Assembly: GCF_029867415.1 (NCBI RefSeq)
Contig: NC_081183.1
Coordinates: 38,894,655-38,958,654, forward strand
Source: Vicia villosa
Taxonomy: Eukaryota; Streptophyta; Magnoliopsida; Fabales; Fabaceae
Length of the DNA: 64,000 bases
Reading direction: 5' to 3'
Shown here: in pieces, positions 11,468-24,220 of the stretch
How positions within the stretch are numbered: position 1 is the stretch's first letter
How the letters are laid out: each line of letters starts with the position of its first letter
The notes under the pieces: generated by a model
Seen by the model: only the letters and a program-made list of their open reading frames with translations
Database searches by the model: none
What the model was told of the DNA's origin: nothing
Program-made: the position numbers and the translations under genes

Positions 11468-11940
11468 AACCATATCTTATTTTCAAGGAAAGGAAACTAT
11501 AACACTATCCTAAAATCAAACATACCAGTTGTCTGGTTCTTGGAAACCAAGTCCCAAAAAATTGGGCAGATGTAGTACTCACTCATATGCTAGAATGAAA
11601 AAGAAAAAATAATACCCTATTCTATATTGAACTCTTCATAAAAATCCTACACTACACTAGATATCCTTTTATGGAGAAAGAACCTATTTATGCTTACACC
11701 AAAGTAGAACAGGCAACTTTAAGCAAAATGGGGTACGCAATTCAAAATGGAGAACTCATCCTTGAGAAACCTAGAAGATCAAGAGAAAGAAGAAACACTC
11801 CACCATCAAATCCCTACAATGAAATCTGTGATGAACAAAGGAAAATTAATGCAAAGATCAACACGCTCATCGAAAAAATGGCTAAGAAAAATCTTATCTC
11901 TTCCGTAGCTTCTAGTGAGTATGATGATGAGATGAATTAA
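11468..11940 (+). pseudogene. Envelope-like / plant-transposon protein, C-terminal fragment
   Basis: This continues the ORF interrupted at 3112. The first ~100 bases stay in frame and then meet a stop near 11568. From 11671 an 89-codon open frame reads MEKEPIYAY... and ends at 11940 with an acidic tail. The final part is basic and charged (EKPRRSRERR), as in the C-terminal region of legume envelope-like ORFs. At least one stop or frame change separates the pieces, so the gene is broken independently of the Tekay insertion. Confidence 0.6.
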
Positions 11941-12263
11941 GTTGTTCTAAATTTTGTTTGCAAATTCCCTTAACGTACTTTGATTCTTGTAATTTCAATT
12001 CACTAATTTCCTCTTTGTAACCTTGAAATTACAATAATATGAGTGTGATGCTTTCCTAAATGCCTAAATTACCCTTGCTTTACATATTTACTTATTGCAA
12101 TGCATCCTTACACATCTTTTGATGTTGACAAAGGGGGAGAAGTATACTCTCAGGGGGAGGGTATATTTTCTACCTAACTCAAAGAGGGTGTTATCAAGCC
12201 AAAATATATAAATTTTTTCTTCTACCACCTCCCTTGAGAGATGCATTGTCATCATCAAAAAAG
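11941..12263 (+). other. 3' non-coding region with polypurine-tract-like runs of a copia element
   Basis: No gene. A GACAAAGGGGGAGAAGTA run lies at about 12126-12143, with CAGGGGGAGGG soon after. The same GGGGGAGAAGTA motif follows the envelope-like pseudogene at 57168-58310 (on the minus strand near 56935). This supports the view that both belong to the 3' part of SIRE/Maximus-type copia elements. Confidence 0.5.
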
Positions 12264-12820
12264 AAAAGAATGTGGAATCTTGTTTTGAAGGTAATATATC
12301 ATTAACCAAGGTATCATCTTTTGGTGATGACAACTGTAAAGGCACCTATAAAGTCACTCATAAAAAGTCAACCATAATGAACACTGATAATATGTCAAGC
12401 ATAAACGGTTAAAGATACAAACCCAAGTAAAATGGTCTGGTGAATTTAACTATTCAAAGAAGGAAAACAAAGTGCATTATCTAAAGCCTCAAATAATCTC
12501 AATCAGTGTCAACTCAGAAGATAATATCTGGAAAAGGACTTGTAGAAGGAGTTAATCTCCTAAGTTAGTAAGGGAGTAACCTTTTGTAAAACCGAAGGGC
12601 TTTTCCATAAAAGTATATGTCTATAAGCACAGACAAACACTAAAACCTTTTATCAAATGCCTTAATCAAATTTTTGTTGTGTGATTTATTTTAAAATTTG
12701 TACAAGTTTCTTTTGCATCGTGTCAAAGTGCTGAGACAACATGACAAATCTAAAGAAAATATTTTTTTTGAAAAGTACATGTCTTGCCTATACGCGTATG
12801 AGGTGGTCCATACACGTATG
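12264..12820 (+). repeat. Probable copia 3' LTR remnant
   Basis: Just after CATCATCAAAAAAGAAAAG the sequence changes to a non-coding block with GGTGATGACAACTG, similar in layout to starts of legume SIRE-type LTRs. It runs until the Tat-type LTR proposed at 12821. Exact ends and a target duplication could not be fixed, so the boundaries are approximate. Confidence 0.35.
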
Positions 12821-13586
12821 TGTTACCCTAGGATTTCAACTTATTAAATAATGGTAAATAATCCCTAAAACAGGTGAGATTATTAAAGAATCTAAAGAGA
12901 AAAGTTTGACTAAAAGGTCTTGTTTAGTCAAAGCTTACGTTCGACTACCTACAAATCATCATTGCCAAGGTTCGACTAAAAATCAGTCAATATGCACGTT
13001 CGACTTGAACAAACAGAAAAAACTTAGATGTTTTGTTTAAGTACAGCCCTGAAGTCGGAAGGCATCAGAAGTTAAGAGGCAGATTCAAGCAGTTTTTTAG
13101 CAGTTTTCACAGGACGCGTGGAGGTCTCACAGTTGAAGATCTTGCATGTCGAAGACACGTGTTGACTGATAATCAGTCGACCGTTAGGAGTAGTTATTTT
13201 ATTTTTACTATTTAAGCAAGTTCCATAGGAACAGTTTAGGGTCCACATTTTCTACAAAACACAAGTAAACTCAAATCTCTGCGCAATAATGAGTGACGAG
13301 TGCAACTTTGGAATGTACGTATGCGTACCATTTTAATTTATGCAATCAGTTTACGTTCTATTTCATTTTCAGTGCACATTTACTGCTCTTTTATTGCTTT
13401 TATTTACTTTAAAGCCTTTAATTTCAGTGTTTACTTTTACTTTAAAGTCACTGTCGCATTTAATACAAACCAGATACACGTAATAAACAAATTAAAGCAA
13501 TTAGTCCTGGAATATTCTAGTTGATTCCGCAAAAGTAACCTTTAAAAAGGAAACTAGCGCTTGTTTACCATTTTTCTGGGTAAACA
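12821..13586 (+). repeat. Probable 5' LTR of the Tat element
   Basis: The right end, GGGTAAACA at 13578-13586, sits directly before a primer-like site. The proposed left end TGTTACCCTAGG at 12821 is its approximate inverse. The block is non-coding with recurring GTTCGACT motifs and a weak TATA-like CTATTTAAG near 13208. The left boundary is uncertain because no partner LTR exists in the window. Confidence 0.5.
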
Positions 13587-13587
13587 A

Positions 13588-13606
13588 ATTGGCACGCCCA
13601 GTGGGA
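13588..13606 (+). other. Probable primer-binding site of the Tat element
   Basis: TTGGCACGCCCAGTGGGAC lies one base after the proposed LTR end, in the position of a tRNA primer site. The cognate tRNA was not identified. Confidence 0.5.
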
Positions 13607-13653
13607 CTCATCAATTGCTATTTGTTTTATATTTGTTAGTGTAATAGTTATGT

Positions 13654-16600
13654 ATGATACTAAGAAGTGGTCGAAAATTAACTAACATGTCTGAAGTTAA
13701 TGCAAATGATTCTGACCTTTCTGGAAATCAAGGAGTTGTTTTAACCAGAACGACATCACAAAATGCTGCAAATTCATCCCCAGTTAGAACAACACATATT
13801 GGTGGATCGACGGCAGCAACATTGGTATCATCACCAATGAATGTACGGTCGCCATTTAACCCATTACGACTACCGTTTCATGGGATGCTACCTCCACCAG
13901 GTTTTACACACAAATCCTTCATTATATTCTGACAACATGATGGCAACAAGCACATCAAATCCAGGGGGTCGACCTATGGGCATAAGTTACATTAATCAAA
14001 CATTACCTTCTTTGAGTAATACGTCGATGTTGTCAATCAGACAACAAATAGACGAAAGCAATCACGAAATGGTGAACGCTCTTACTCAACAAATGGGAAC
14101 TGTTTTTACTCCCATGATAAACAATACGAACCAAAGTTATGAGATATTGGCTGGACAAATGGCCAGAATAGCAGATTTCTTTGGAGCACCTCCACCACCA
14201 AACCTTTCGACTACCCAAGGGTCGAATGTGAGAGGAGTCGAACCTACAAGACAGGGAGACCAAATTCAACAAGAAATCCCTAGAGTAATACAACGGCATC
14301 AAGATGCTGATCAGGTTCTTAGAAATATCCGGCAAGATGTCAATGTTGGACACAATAATATCTCTAATGTAGTTGAGCAAATTTTAGTTCAGAATGGAAT
14401 AAATGTAGGTTTGCGTAGACCAAATTTCGTTTCTCCGCTGTCAGAATATGTGAGGCAAACAGAATTGCCTAGGGGTTGGAAAGTCCCAAAATTCACCAAA
14501 TTTGCTGGTGAGACTGGCGAGTCGACAGTCGAACATATTGCTAGGTTCCAGTCAGAGGCTGGAGAAATAGCAAACAATGAAAATATAAAGATGAAATATT
14601 TTCCAAGTTCTTTAACAAAAAATGTGTTTACTTGGTTCACGACCTTATCTCCACAATCTTTGTTTTCATGGAACCAATTAGAACAATTGTTCCATGAGCA
14701 ATGTTATATGGGACAGTCGATGATTAGTTTGAAAGAATTAGCTGGAGTTAGGCGAAAAGGGACAGAACCAGTCGATGATTATCTAAACCGTTTTAGGTTA
14801 CTGAAAGCTAGATGTTTCACACAAATTCCTGAACATGAGTTAGTCGAAATGGTTGCAGGTGGGTTAGATTATTCCATAAGAAAGAAATTAGACACCCAAC
14901 ATTTGAGAGATATGGCACAACTAGCGGATAGAGTACGCCAGGTCGAAAGGCTAAAAGCTGAAAAAGCCAGAGTTAGTAAATATCATAAGAAAGAAAAGAT
15001 AGCTTATGTTACTACAAGTGAGTTCGACTCTAATAGTGATAGTGAATACGAAGAGGGAGAAGTCAACGTGACTGAATTGAAGCCAGGACCACCATATATA
15101 TGTAAATTACTCAAGCCCTCAAAAGATAAAAATCCGGTCGAAAGTAAAATTGAAAAATTTTCTAGCAAAACGTATTCATTTGATATAACGAAATGTGACG
15201 AAATATTTGATTTGTTGGTTGCTGATGGGCAAATCATAGTACCCCCAGGACTTAAAAATCCTCCTCTTGAACAAAAGAAAAAAAGAGGATTTTGTAAATT
15301 TCATAATTTCTTGGGTCATAAAACTTCTCAATGTGTCCTTTTCAGGGATTTGGTGCAGAAGGCTTTGAAAGAAGGAAGGCTACAGTTTGGAGAAAAACCA
15401 AAGTCATCAATGCAAGTTGATACTGATCCTTTGCAAGTCGAAGAGGCTCACTATACTGAGCTTGCTGATGTGATGATGGTCGAGACTACTGATGGTTTCG
15501 TTAGAAAGCAAGACGGCGCTACTGATGGCAAAGTTTTGAACATGGTCTATCCTGAACCAAAAGAAAGCCTTCTGAAATTCCTTGAGAGATGCCACAATAA
15601 CAACTCTCAAGTTGGATTATGTCCAAGGTGTGATGCTGTTTTCAATGTTGATGCTGCAAACAAAGTGAGGTTCGACCCTCGTCGAGGCAAGAATCGTCAA
15701 TTCATGTATACAGGAGAAAACAGTGGTCGAAGGGCTGGAGAATACAGGAAGATGTTTGAAAAGCCAAGGACCTTCTGTCCTAAGACGGATGTCCCTGAAG
15801 ACAAATGGGTGAAACCCATTAACTTCAGAGGTAAACGTCCAGAATGGCAGATTCAAGGTACTGGAGCAAATGCTGAAGGCTCTTGGACTGATAGTGGATC
15901 TAAGAGGAAAGATTACATATCTCCAAACTACAAAGGAAAGAATCCTATGACTCGAACGCAGTGGAGGAGTTACCAAAGGAGTCATAAGAATGGCCAGGAA
16001 AGCTCGAAAATGGTGCAGGCAGGATTTTCTCACTATCAGCCAAAACCTTTTCACAGGAAGTTGACTGAAGAGCAGGCTAAAATAGCAAATGAGAGACTAG
16101 CTGCAGGAATGATCCTGGGAAAGAAACTCATCAAAGAATTAGTTGACGATGATGCTCCGGCTCTCAATACAGGAAAAGAGCCTGAATATTCTCCCCTGTC
16201 GGACGAAGAGGTCGACGACAACTTTGACATAGAGTCAGATGAGTTGTTGATTGACTGTGGAATTGTATCTGTACTTCCAGCAGAGTTCGATAGAGTATCT
16301 GAGGTATCTGAGAATGAAGATGATTTTCTTCCAGACGAAAATGTAGAAGAAACGCCTGTTTGTTACTATGTAATGGGAAAAGGAGTAGTAGAGGAACAAA
16401 AGGCTGTGTTTGAGAGGCCAGGTCGAGGAATGATGTATCATTTGAAGCCTTTATTCATAAGGGCGAAAGTGGATGGTGTTCCAATAAACAAAGTGTTTGT
16501 CGATGGTGGGGCTGCTGTAAACTTAATGCCCTATTCCTCACTTCAGAAAGTGGGTAAATCTGACAAAGATTTAAGGCCCCACAATATGGTGTTGTCTAAC

Positions 16601-17053
16601 TATGAGGGCAAGACGAGTGGAATACTTGGAGTGATTCAGGTAAAATTGGCTGTTGGTTCGACTGTCAGATCAACAATCTTTATGGTGATTGCATCTCAGG
16701 CAAATTTTAAACTGTTGTTGGGTCGAGAATGGATCCATGGTATAGGGGAAGTTCCTTCGACCTTACATCAGCGGGTGGCCATTTGGAGACCAGATGGTAT
16801 AGTGGAAAATATTGAAGCTGACCAAAGTTATTACAAAACTGAAAGTGGTCGCAGGCACTTCGACCAACATTTGGCAAATGTAGCTCCTTGCTACAAAGCA
16901 GAAGAGGTGTATTCTTCTGATGAAAGTGTGTCTAAGTATCTGAACTTGGACCCAAATTATGGTTTCATTTGGAATAAAGAAGATCCCAATGAACCATTGA
17001 ATCATGAAAGTCCTCCAGAGCAGAGGACAATAGTCAAAGATGATGACCACTGA
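13654..17053 (+). pseudogene. Gag-protease of Tat-lineage element, frameshifted
   Basis: The natural start appears to be ATG at 13654 (MILRSGRKL...). That frame stops at 13932, and the rest of gag continues in another frame open from 13841 to 17053, so a small indel lies near 13900-13930. The gag core includes WKVPKFTKFAGETGESTVEH and KYFPSSLTKNVFTWFTTL, typical of Tat/Ogre gag. A single Cys-His-like cluster (CKFHNFLGHKTSQC) lies near 15290-15330. Protease is at the C-terminal side, with a DGGAAVNLMPYSSL motif whose aspartate codon is at 16502. The frame ends 14 nt inside the start of the pol frame. Confidence 0.85.
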
Positions 17054-18958
17054 GTCAGAATACCTGGCTCGAATAACGGCTTATTTGGACGAAAACAAAG
17101 AAAGAACGGCTTTAGAAGCCGAACTAGAGAAAAATATGGCTACTGAGGCCATGATGGTAAAAAATGAAAACAATCCTGAAGTCGATCACCAAGTCGAACG
17201 ACTTGATGGGATATACGATGACGAACCTTTAGGTTTCGAAATGGATCCACTAGGATCAGTAAAAAGAATGCAGGCTCAAGATCCTCTTGAGGAAATTGAC
17301 TTAGGTGATGGAGTCATTAAAAGGCCTACTTATGTAAGTACAAGACTTATAAGTGATCTAAAGACCAAGTTGATTCGACTTTTGAAAGAATACAAAGATT
17401 GTTTCGCATGGGATTACAATGAAATGCCTGGTTTAAGTCGACATGTGGTGGAGCATCGACTACCATTAAACCCAGGTAAGAAACCTATCAAGCAACTTCC
17501 TAGAAGATTTGCGCCAGAGGTTATGGAAAAAATCAAAGTAGAAATTGAAAGATTGCTGAGAAGCAAGTTTATTCGAACTGCGAGGTATGCCGAATGGTTA
17601 GCTAATATAGTGCCTGTAATAAAGAAAAATGGTAGCCTTCGTATATGCATAGATTTCAGAGATTTAAATAAGGCTACCCCTAAAGATGAATATCCCATGC
17701 CGGTTGCTGAAATGTTAGTCGATTCCGCAGCCGGATTTGAATATCTCAGTTTATTAGATGGATATTCAGGTTATAACCAAATTTTCATAGCTGACGAAGA
17801 TGTACCTAAGACGGCGTTTCGATGCCCAGGTGCTTTAGGAACTTATGAATGGGTAGTAATGCCCTTTGGTTTAAAAAATGCTGGAGCTACATACCAACGA
17901 GCTATGAATTCCATGTTTCATGATTTTATTGACAAGTTTATGCAGGTTTATATCGATGATATTGTAATAAAATCTAACTCTGAAAATGGTCACTTAGACC
18001 ATCTTCGACAGTCTTTCGAACGAATGAGAAAATATGGACTCAAAATGAATCCTTTAAAATGTGCTTTTGGTGTACATGCAGGCGATTTCCTGGGTTTCGT
18101 GGTTCACAAGAAAGGTATTGAGATTAACCAAAACAAGACGAAAGCGATCTTGGAGCTAAAGGCGCCAGAAACAAAGAAACAACTCCAGTCATTGTTGGGG
18201 AAGATTAATTTCTTGAGGAGATTTATCTCAAATCTAAGTGGCAAAACGAAGATATTTTCACCACTTGTGAAGCTCAAGAATCAAGATCAATTCAAATGGG
18301 AGCAAGAACATCAACAGGCATTTGACCAAATAAAAGCTTATTTAACTAAGCCTCCTATTTTGTTACCCCCCAATAGGACAAAAAGTATGAAATTGTACAT
18401 AGCAGCATCGGGTTCGACAATTGGGAGTATGTTATCCCAAGAAGATGATAATGGCGTTGAAAGAGCCATATAGTATCTAAGTCAAACATTAGTAGATGTT
18501 GAAACTAGGTATAATGATATTGAAAAGTTATGTTTATGCTTGTACTTCTCATGTAACAAACTTAAGCAATATATAAAGCCTGTTGATGTGTATGTGTCCT
18601 CTCATTTTGATGTTATTAAACATATGTTGTCTAAACCAATTTTGCATAGTCGAATTGGTAAATGGGCCTTAGCGCTAACTGAATTTTCCTTAACATATAT
18701 TCCTTTAAAAGCTATGAAAGGACAAGTTGTGGCTGATTTTATAGTCGACATGGATTAGTCGAGTTCTCTGCAAATCTCGTCGACCAAACTAATTGGAAGT
18801 TGTTTTTTGACGGTTCTAGTCACAAAAATGGATCAGGCATTGGAGTCTTGATTATTTCTCCTAAAGAACTTCCAACAAAGTTCCATTATAAAATGAAAGA
18901 AGTATGCTCTAATAATGAGGTCGAATACGAAGCCTTGATAACTGGTTTGAAGGCCCTA
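17040..18958 (+). pseudogene. RT-RNase H and partial second RNase H, Tat lineage
   Basis: An ATG at 17040 overlaps the gag-protease stop by 14 nt in the +1 frame. Reverse transcriptase carries Y-I-D-D at codons 304-307 (17949-17960), with LPRRFAPEV and MPFGLKNAGATYQRAM around it. The ordinary RNase H begins after about 18400 but is cut by TAG at 18471-18473. The same frame resumes until 18756. A second, archaeal-type RNase H starts near 18805 (FFDGSSHKNGSG, later NNEVEYEALITGLKAL) in another frame. It is truncated after about 50 residues by the chimeric junction. Integrase is absent. Confidence 0.85.
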
Positions 18959-18959
18959 A

Positions 18960-19451
18960 TAGACTTGGTGGACTGTAGTAGGATTTTCGAGGAAGATAAT
19001 CTCAAGCTGAAGTCATCTCACTCTCGCGAGTTAGTTGACAAGAAGGGGAAGAAGCCTATGGATAAGAGTAAGCCATATGGTAGAGGTAATCCAAAGACTG
19101 GTGGTTGGAAGAAGCCTAGTGGGGGAGACTCCAGTGCTTTCGTCAGGTGCTATAACTGTGGTGAGGTCGGGCATCGTAGGAATGAGTGCAAGCTGAATCA
19201 GAAGAAGTGCTTCAAGTGTGAAGAGGTGGGGCATGTTGCCGCTGATTGTAAGAAGAAGATTGTGACTTGTTACAATTGTGGTGAGGAGGGTCACATTAGC
19301 CCACAGTGTCCTAAACCGAAGAAGAACCAAGCTGGAGGGAAGGTCTTTGCTTTGTCTGGATCGAAAACCACTCCGGAGGATAGACTAATTAAAGGTACGT
19401 GTTTTATTCATGGCACACCTTTAGTTGCGATTATTGATACTGGAGCAACTC
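18960..19451 (+). repeat. 492-bp perfect duplicate of Tekay zinc-knuckle/protease sequence
   Basis: This segment matches 5741-6232 of the Tekay ORF with no difference seen. It carries the end of gag, all three zinc knuckles and the protease start up to IIDTGAT. At the left it joins the Tat RNase H through shared bases TAGACTTGG. At the right it ends exactly where an Ogre LTR begins (19452). It is in frame with the upstream RNase H for a fused ORF from 18800 to 19504. It could be a template-switch product, a gene-conversion patch or an assembly chimera. It is not a functional gene. Confidence 0.9.
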
Positions 19452-22400
19452 TGTGGACCGTCCTTTCGGGCCATACCCCTCCGTGGGTGGGATACGTGAA
19501 CTGACTCTTTTTTGTCGATCGGACGCTTTCGCGTCACTTTTGGAAAAGTTTACAGAGTCGCCACCGACCTTTTATTTTATCCAATGAAGGAAAGGTTTAT
19601 AAAAGAAACAGAAAAAAGACCTTTGAGAGATTCTGGGTAAGGGGGTAGGTTATACAAAGGGAAGGTGTTAGCACCCTTTGTATCCATGGTTATCCATGGG
19701 CTCTTTAGTTTGCTTAGCTCATTTGCTTTACTTTTCAATTGATTCGGAATGCTTTTACCTGTGTTTTTGAAATACCTTTGCAAATAGAATTTGTAATGAT
19801 CCTTGTGCGGATATATACAAATGCTTGTTTATCTTTCGAAAGATGTTTTGAAAAGATCGTTAATTTTGTAATGATCCGTGTTTGGATGTATACAAAATAT
19901 TGTCTTTTGGAAAATTCGTTTTAAAAAACAACAGTGTATGAGAATTTTGTTTGTTTTGATTTTGAGCAAGCAAACTAGGAGGTCTACCCTGAGTTAGGAG
20001 GTCTTTATCCTTGTTCCCTTTAAAAATCTATCCATTCGTCGGATATAAACAAAAGGTTCGATTTTGTACTCGAAACAGTAGAAATGTAACTTTGATTTTG
20101 AAAAGAGTGAAAAGGGGTTACCCTAGGAGGTGCAAATGTGATTGTGATTGAATTCAGATATTTATCTTTGAAGTTAGTGATCTGACGGTTCAGTTTTATC
20201 TTTGACATACACGCAGTTTATATGGGTGCTGGAAATTAAAATGCGGAAATGTAAAGTGCAGAAAGTAAATCTACGCTATTACATCGATTGTGCGGGAAAT
20301 GTAAACTAGCCTATTTACATGAATTTGACATCCTATACATTTATCTAGGAATTTTAAATTGCAAGAAATAAAAGGCATATTTTTGTATTTTTGTGATTTA
20401 TTTTAAATATAATTAATGCATTATTAATTAATTTAAAATAAAGAAAAGATGGAAATATGATTAAACCTAGCAAATAAGTTTAGAATATGTACAAAATGTT
20501 TGTTAATTGATTTTAGAACAAAACTAAATTTTTTGGAATTTTTGAAATTGTTTTTGGATTTTTTAAGTTAATTAAAACATAATTATATAAATAATTACAC
20601 AAATAATTAAGACTTAATGATAAAATTATCCTAAATATGTACAAAATTAGTTTATGATATATAAACAATATTTAACACAAAGAACAATTTTTTTTATGAT
20701 TTTTTGATTGGTTAGAATAATTAAAAAGTAAATATATAAACATATACTAATTAATTATGTAAAATATTGAAATTATGAAGAAAAATAAAATATTTTTATT
20801 TCAGAAAATAATACATATTTTTAGAAGTCTAAAATATTTTTTGTGGAATTTTTTGGATTTTAAAAACTATTTTTAATTAATTTAACAAAGAAATTAAAAT
20901 AAAATAGAAAATAAAAAGGATACTAATCCTGTGTGGTGAGGAGCTGAGTCCATGGTATAGGCTGCATGTTCATGAGCGTTGGATGAGCTGGCTGGATTGA
21001 TCATGTGGTCCAGATTTGAGAGGCGCATGATATGATTGTAGGGAGCACACACTGAATTCAAGGAGAATTCAAATTCTTTGACTGGGGCCCACGCTGGTTG
21101 ACCAGCGAATGAGAATCATGGAAAGGGCCACGCATGCAGTCAAAGGGGTCAAAGCTGGAGCTGACGAACCACGCTTGGACGCGTGGTCGTCTTCAACCTC
21201 CAGAAGTATGGTTTTTTGATTCAAATAGCGGGGGTTTTTAACCTCCCCTATTTGGACGATAAAAAATGCAGTTTTTGGCAACTTATGAACCTGCAAAAAA
21301 CAAGCGTTAGCAATGAATGAAAGTGACCCAGATCCCCTTAAAATCACCTCCTGAACACGATGGTGGTATTAGTTTTGCAATTTGAGGCCTGTAGCCGTGG
21401 GTTCGAAGAGATTCAAGTATGAACACTCATATGCATGTGTTAATGGTATAAGGTTATTCTCACGTGGGAACTCTCATGTTAAAGCCCAGATCACTCATAT
21501 AGGACCTTATAGACATGTTAGTATGGTTAGTTTACATGGAAATTAATTGCAAGTAAGAAAATGAAAGTTAAGTGCATATGTACATGAAGAACATTATATG
21601 CTTTATACGACTCTCATGGGCCTGTGTTAAGAGTTCAATCTTACTCTATGATGTTTGAGAAGATGATTTGAAAGCTTTATTTGTATTGATAGTGATTAGA
21701 AAGTAGAATTTGAAAATTACAAAGTGTATGTATTTTTTGGAGAATTTTATGATAAAGATGGCTAAGCTCTTGTTCTCATTCGTCTCTTCCCTTTGCTGAA
21801 GTAGAATAGCTTATTTATAAGCCAAAGGCTGCTTGGAAGTGAAGCAAGAAGCTTTGATTGCTCTTGTTGAAAATTTGATTTTTAAAATATTAAAAATCTT
21901 TGAATTGTTGACCAAGTCTTCTTCTATTCAATGCTCTTGCCTTGGGCATCAATCTTCTGCAGAAAAATGAAGACTTTGGAGGTGAGTCATGCTTGGAGAT
22001 CAAGCCACCAATTATCCATGCAATTTTCCTTTAATTTTAATCTTAAAATAAGATAAAATTATGTCAAAAATGGATAATATAGATGTGGGCTTTGTCTTGG
22101 TCGTGGGAGGCCCATAGTAACATGGCAAAGATGTTTGGACCACAAAAACTTGGCATCTTTTGGAAAAAAAACATTTTTGAGCAATGTTGATTTCATGCAT
22201 TTTCCCAAAATTTAGCCAACTTCAACAAGGTGTAAATCCTTCAATTTTTGTCATATGAAGGAGATCTTGCACTTTTTGGAAACCTTAAAGAGTCCTCTAA
22301 CCAATGTCTTTGGTCTCATATCAAAATGATTTTTGGTTCTCCTTGTGTGTCCATTTGAAAAAAGTGTCTTTTTGTTGACTTTGAAAATGACCTGTAATGT

Positions 22401-24220
22401 CTTTGGCCATATTTTTCAAATGGTGAATGCAATGACCATGGGATCAATTGCATTTGAAAGATAATTGAATTTCCTTCAAAATGAGCTTTGGTTGACATTT
22501 TTTGGATGAAGGATGAGAGAGTTATGATCAGTCAAAGTTGAGTTGACTTTTCAGGCAAAAACCCTAATTTTGAATCTTAGGGTTTTGTTGATTTTTGATC
22601 TTTCCTTGATGAATTGTGATCATCCAATGATCAAATGTTGAATCCTTTGACAAAATATGGACTTTGACAAAAAATTTCATTTTTGACTGTCAGTTGACTT
22701 TTTTGGTCAAACGGGTCGTCTGTTGACTGTTTGAGCTGCTGACGGTGCGTCTGAGTGAATTGAAGTTTGAAAATTTGTATGATGGTACTTTGAGATGTAT
22801 GGATGTATATGAAATCCATTTGAGCTCTCAAAACTTGTTGCTCCTGTTAAAACAAGAAAAACCCTGATTAGGGACTGTCTGTATAGGAGGCAGTTAAGCG
22901 TACCTGATTTTTGTGCAGTGCTGAGTTTCTGCTAATCGCGTGATATTCAGAAGACTTCTAACACAAAAATCTTGGAAATTTGAATTGTGAATGATTGATT
23001 TGATTGATTGTACAAATCACTGAGAATTGTACTGTCTGCAGTCTGGCTGTCAACTGACTGTTCGTGTACTGAAGCAGCAGTTAAAGTGAAAAATCAACTG
23101 TCAAAGTTAATTTTCTTTTTTGTTGTTATTTTTGTTTTTGTTTGGTGTGAAGCATGAAAATTTATTTACATGACTTGTTAGAAAACAGAAACATAATAAA
23201 TAACTGATATTTACAGTATGTGGGCAAAATTACCGATAATAACCTGAAAATTATTTACTGCACAGAAATAGAAATATTTGACTGGCAGAAAACACACAAA
23301 ATATTATCTTAGTAATTAAGCAATATTATGACAAATAGTACAACATTTAATACTGACAGTATAAATATTACATACTATTGAACAGTACGACGAATAGACG
23401 GTACGTTTAAGAAAATAAGAAACACGGCAAACTTTAAAAATGACGGTTGATGAACCATGCTATGATCAATAACATGTAGATGATTGGGAGCATAACCATT
23501 GCAGGTCCACACTCCTCAGGACTATGCAGGCAGAAGAAAGTCATGATCACCGTAGCAATGGTGATGACTGTAAGAAGCAGTGTTTCTATCCATTTTGCCA
23601 TTTTTGCTAGGGAAGAAGAAATGATGGATTATGAGGTAGGAATTTGAAAGATGATTTAGAATTTGATGTGAGATTTTATGGAAGAATGAGAAGTATTTAT
23701 AGAATGGAAAGAAGGAAAGAGACGTTGGGGAATGATGTGATTCCGTACAAAAGGAAAATTTGAGTGGAAGTGAGATTTGAAAGAAAGTGTAAGGTATTGT
23801 TGGGAAAAGAGAGATGGATAGAATAAAGTTGAGATTTGAATTTGAAAGGATAGATTTGAAAAGATTTTGAAAATAATGGAATATAGTACAAAAGTTAGTG
23901 GGAAAACAAAAACAATTGTTACCAGTACAGTGTGAGTTTCCTGCTTTTGCGCCTGCAAAAAGATTTAACCCTGCATGAACTGTGTTAGTACTATTTATCT
24001 GTAAAATAAATAAATAGTATTTGTGATGTAATGAACAGCATTTGGCGTTTGCGTAAGAATAAATTCCACTGTTAGCCAAGTTACTGTGTAAGAGAAATTC
24101 TGAAAACCAAGTTCTTCATATGTCAGGATATTTTGAAAAAATCCATGTTTATATGAGACTCTTAATTTTCATATTGAAACTTTCCTGAAAAAAGAAGTGG
24201 GCAAATTTTGGGGTATAACA
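19452..24220 (-). repeat. 3' LTR of the left Ogre-like element
   Basis: On the minus strand it starts TGTTATACCCC (ending at 24220) and finishes GGTCCACA at 19452. It includes a TATA box (CTATAAATAC, about 23694-23703), a 55-codon micro-ORF (23434-23601) and a long AT-rich tail (20300-20900). Other open stretches here do not look coding. One example is the 66-codon frame at 22631-22831, whose differences from the right copy all change the amino acid. Confidence 0.9.
23434..23601 (-). CDS. 55-residue two-membrane-segment micro-ORF in Ogre LTR (left copy)
   Basis: On the minus strand an ATG at 23601 in good context (GCAAAAATGGC) opens a 55-codon frame ending TAA at 23434. It is the first AUG after the LTR TATA box, about 95-100 nt downstream of that box, and the leader has no earlier AUG. 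Residues 7-24 (TLLLTVITIATVIMTFFC) and about 36-51 form two hydrophobic segments separated by HSPEECGP, so a small hairpin membrane protein is predicted. The right LTR (35123-35290) has an ORF of identical length with 42 of 55 residues the same and no indel. The protein matches nothing I recognise. Confidence 0.55.
   Translation of the reverse strand: MAKWIETLLLTVITIATVIMTFFCLHSPEECGPAMVMLPIIYMLLIIAWFINRHF

Larger units (their letters stand above)
12821..18959 (+). mobile_element. Decayed Tat-lineage Ty3/gypsy element, 3' truncated
   Basis: In order this contains a probable LTR, a primer site, gag-protease, RT-RNase H and the start of a second, archaeal-type RNase H. That extra RNase H is diagnostic of the Tat lineage. 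The element stops abruptly at 18959/18960, where it fuses to a copy of Tekay gag sequence; no integrase or 3' LTR is present. Several frame breaks and stops show it is dead. Another piece of a related gag lies at 58338-59015 on the other strand. Confidence 0.85.

Noticed and set aside
14033..14640. Minus-strand frames over the Tat gag
   Set aside because: Shadow frames of the plus-strand gag with no motifs.
18800..19504. 234-codon fused RNase H-zinc knuckle ORF as a novel fusion gene
   Set aside because: It is the product of the Tat/Tekay junction and ends in LTR sequence. It may be an assembly artefact, so it was annotated as a duplicate segment rather than a gene.
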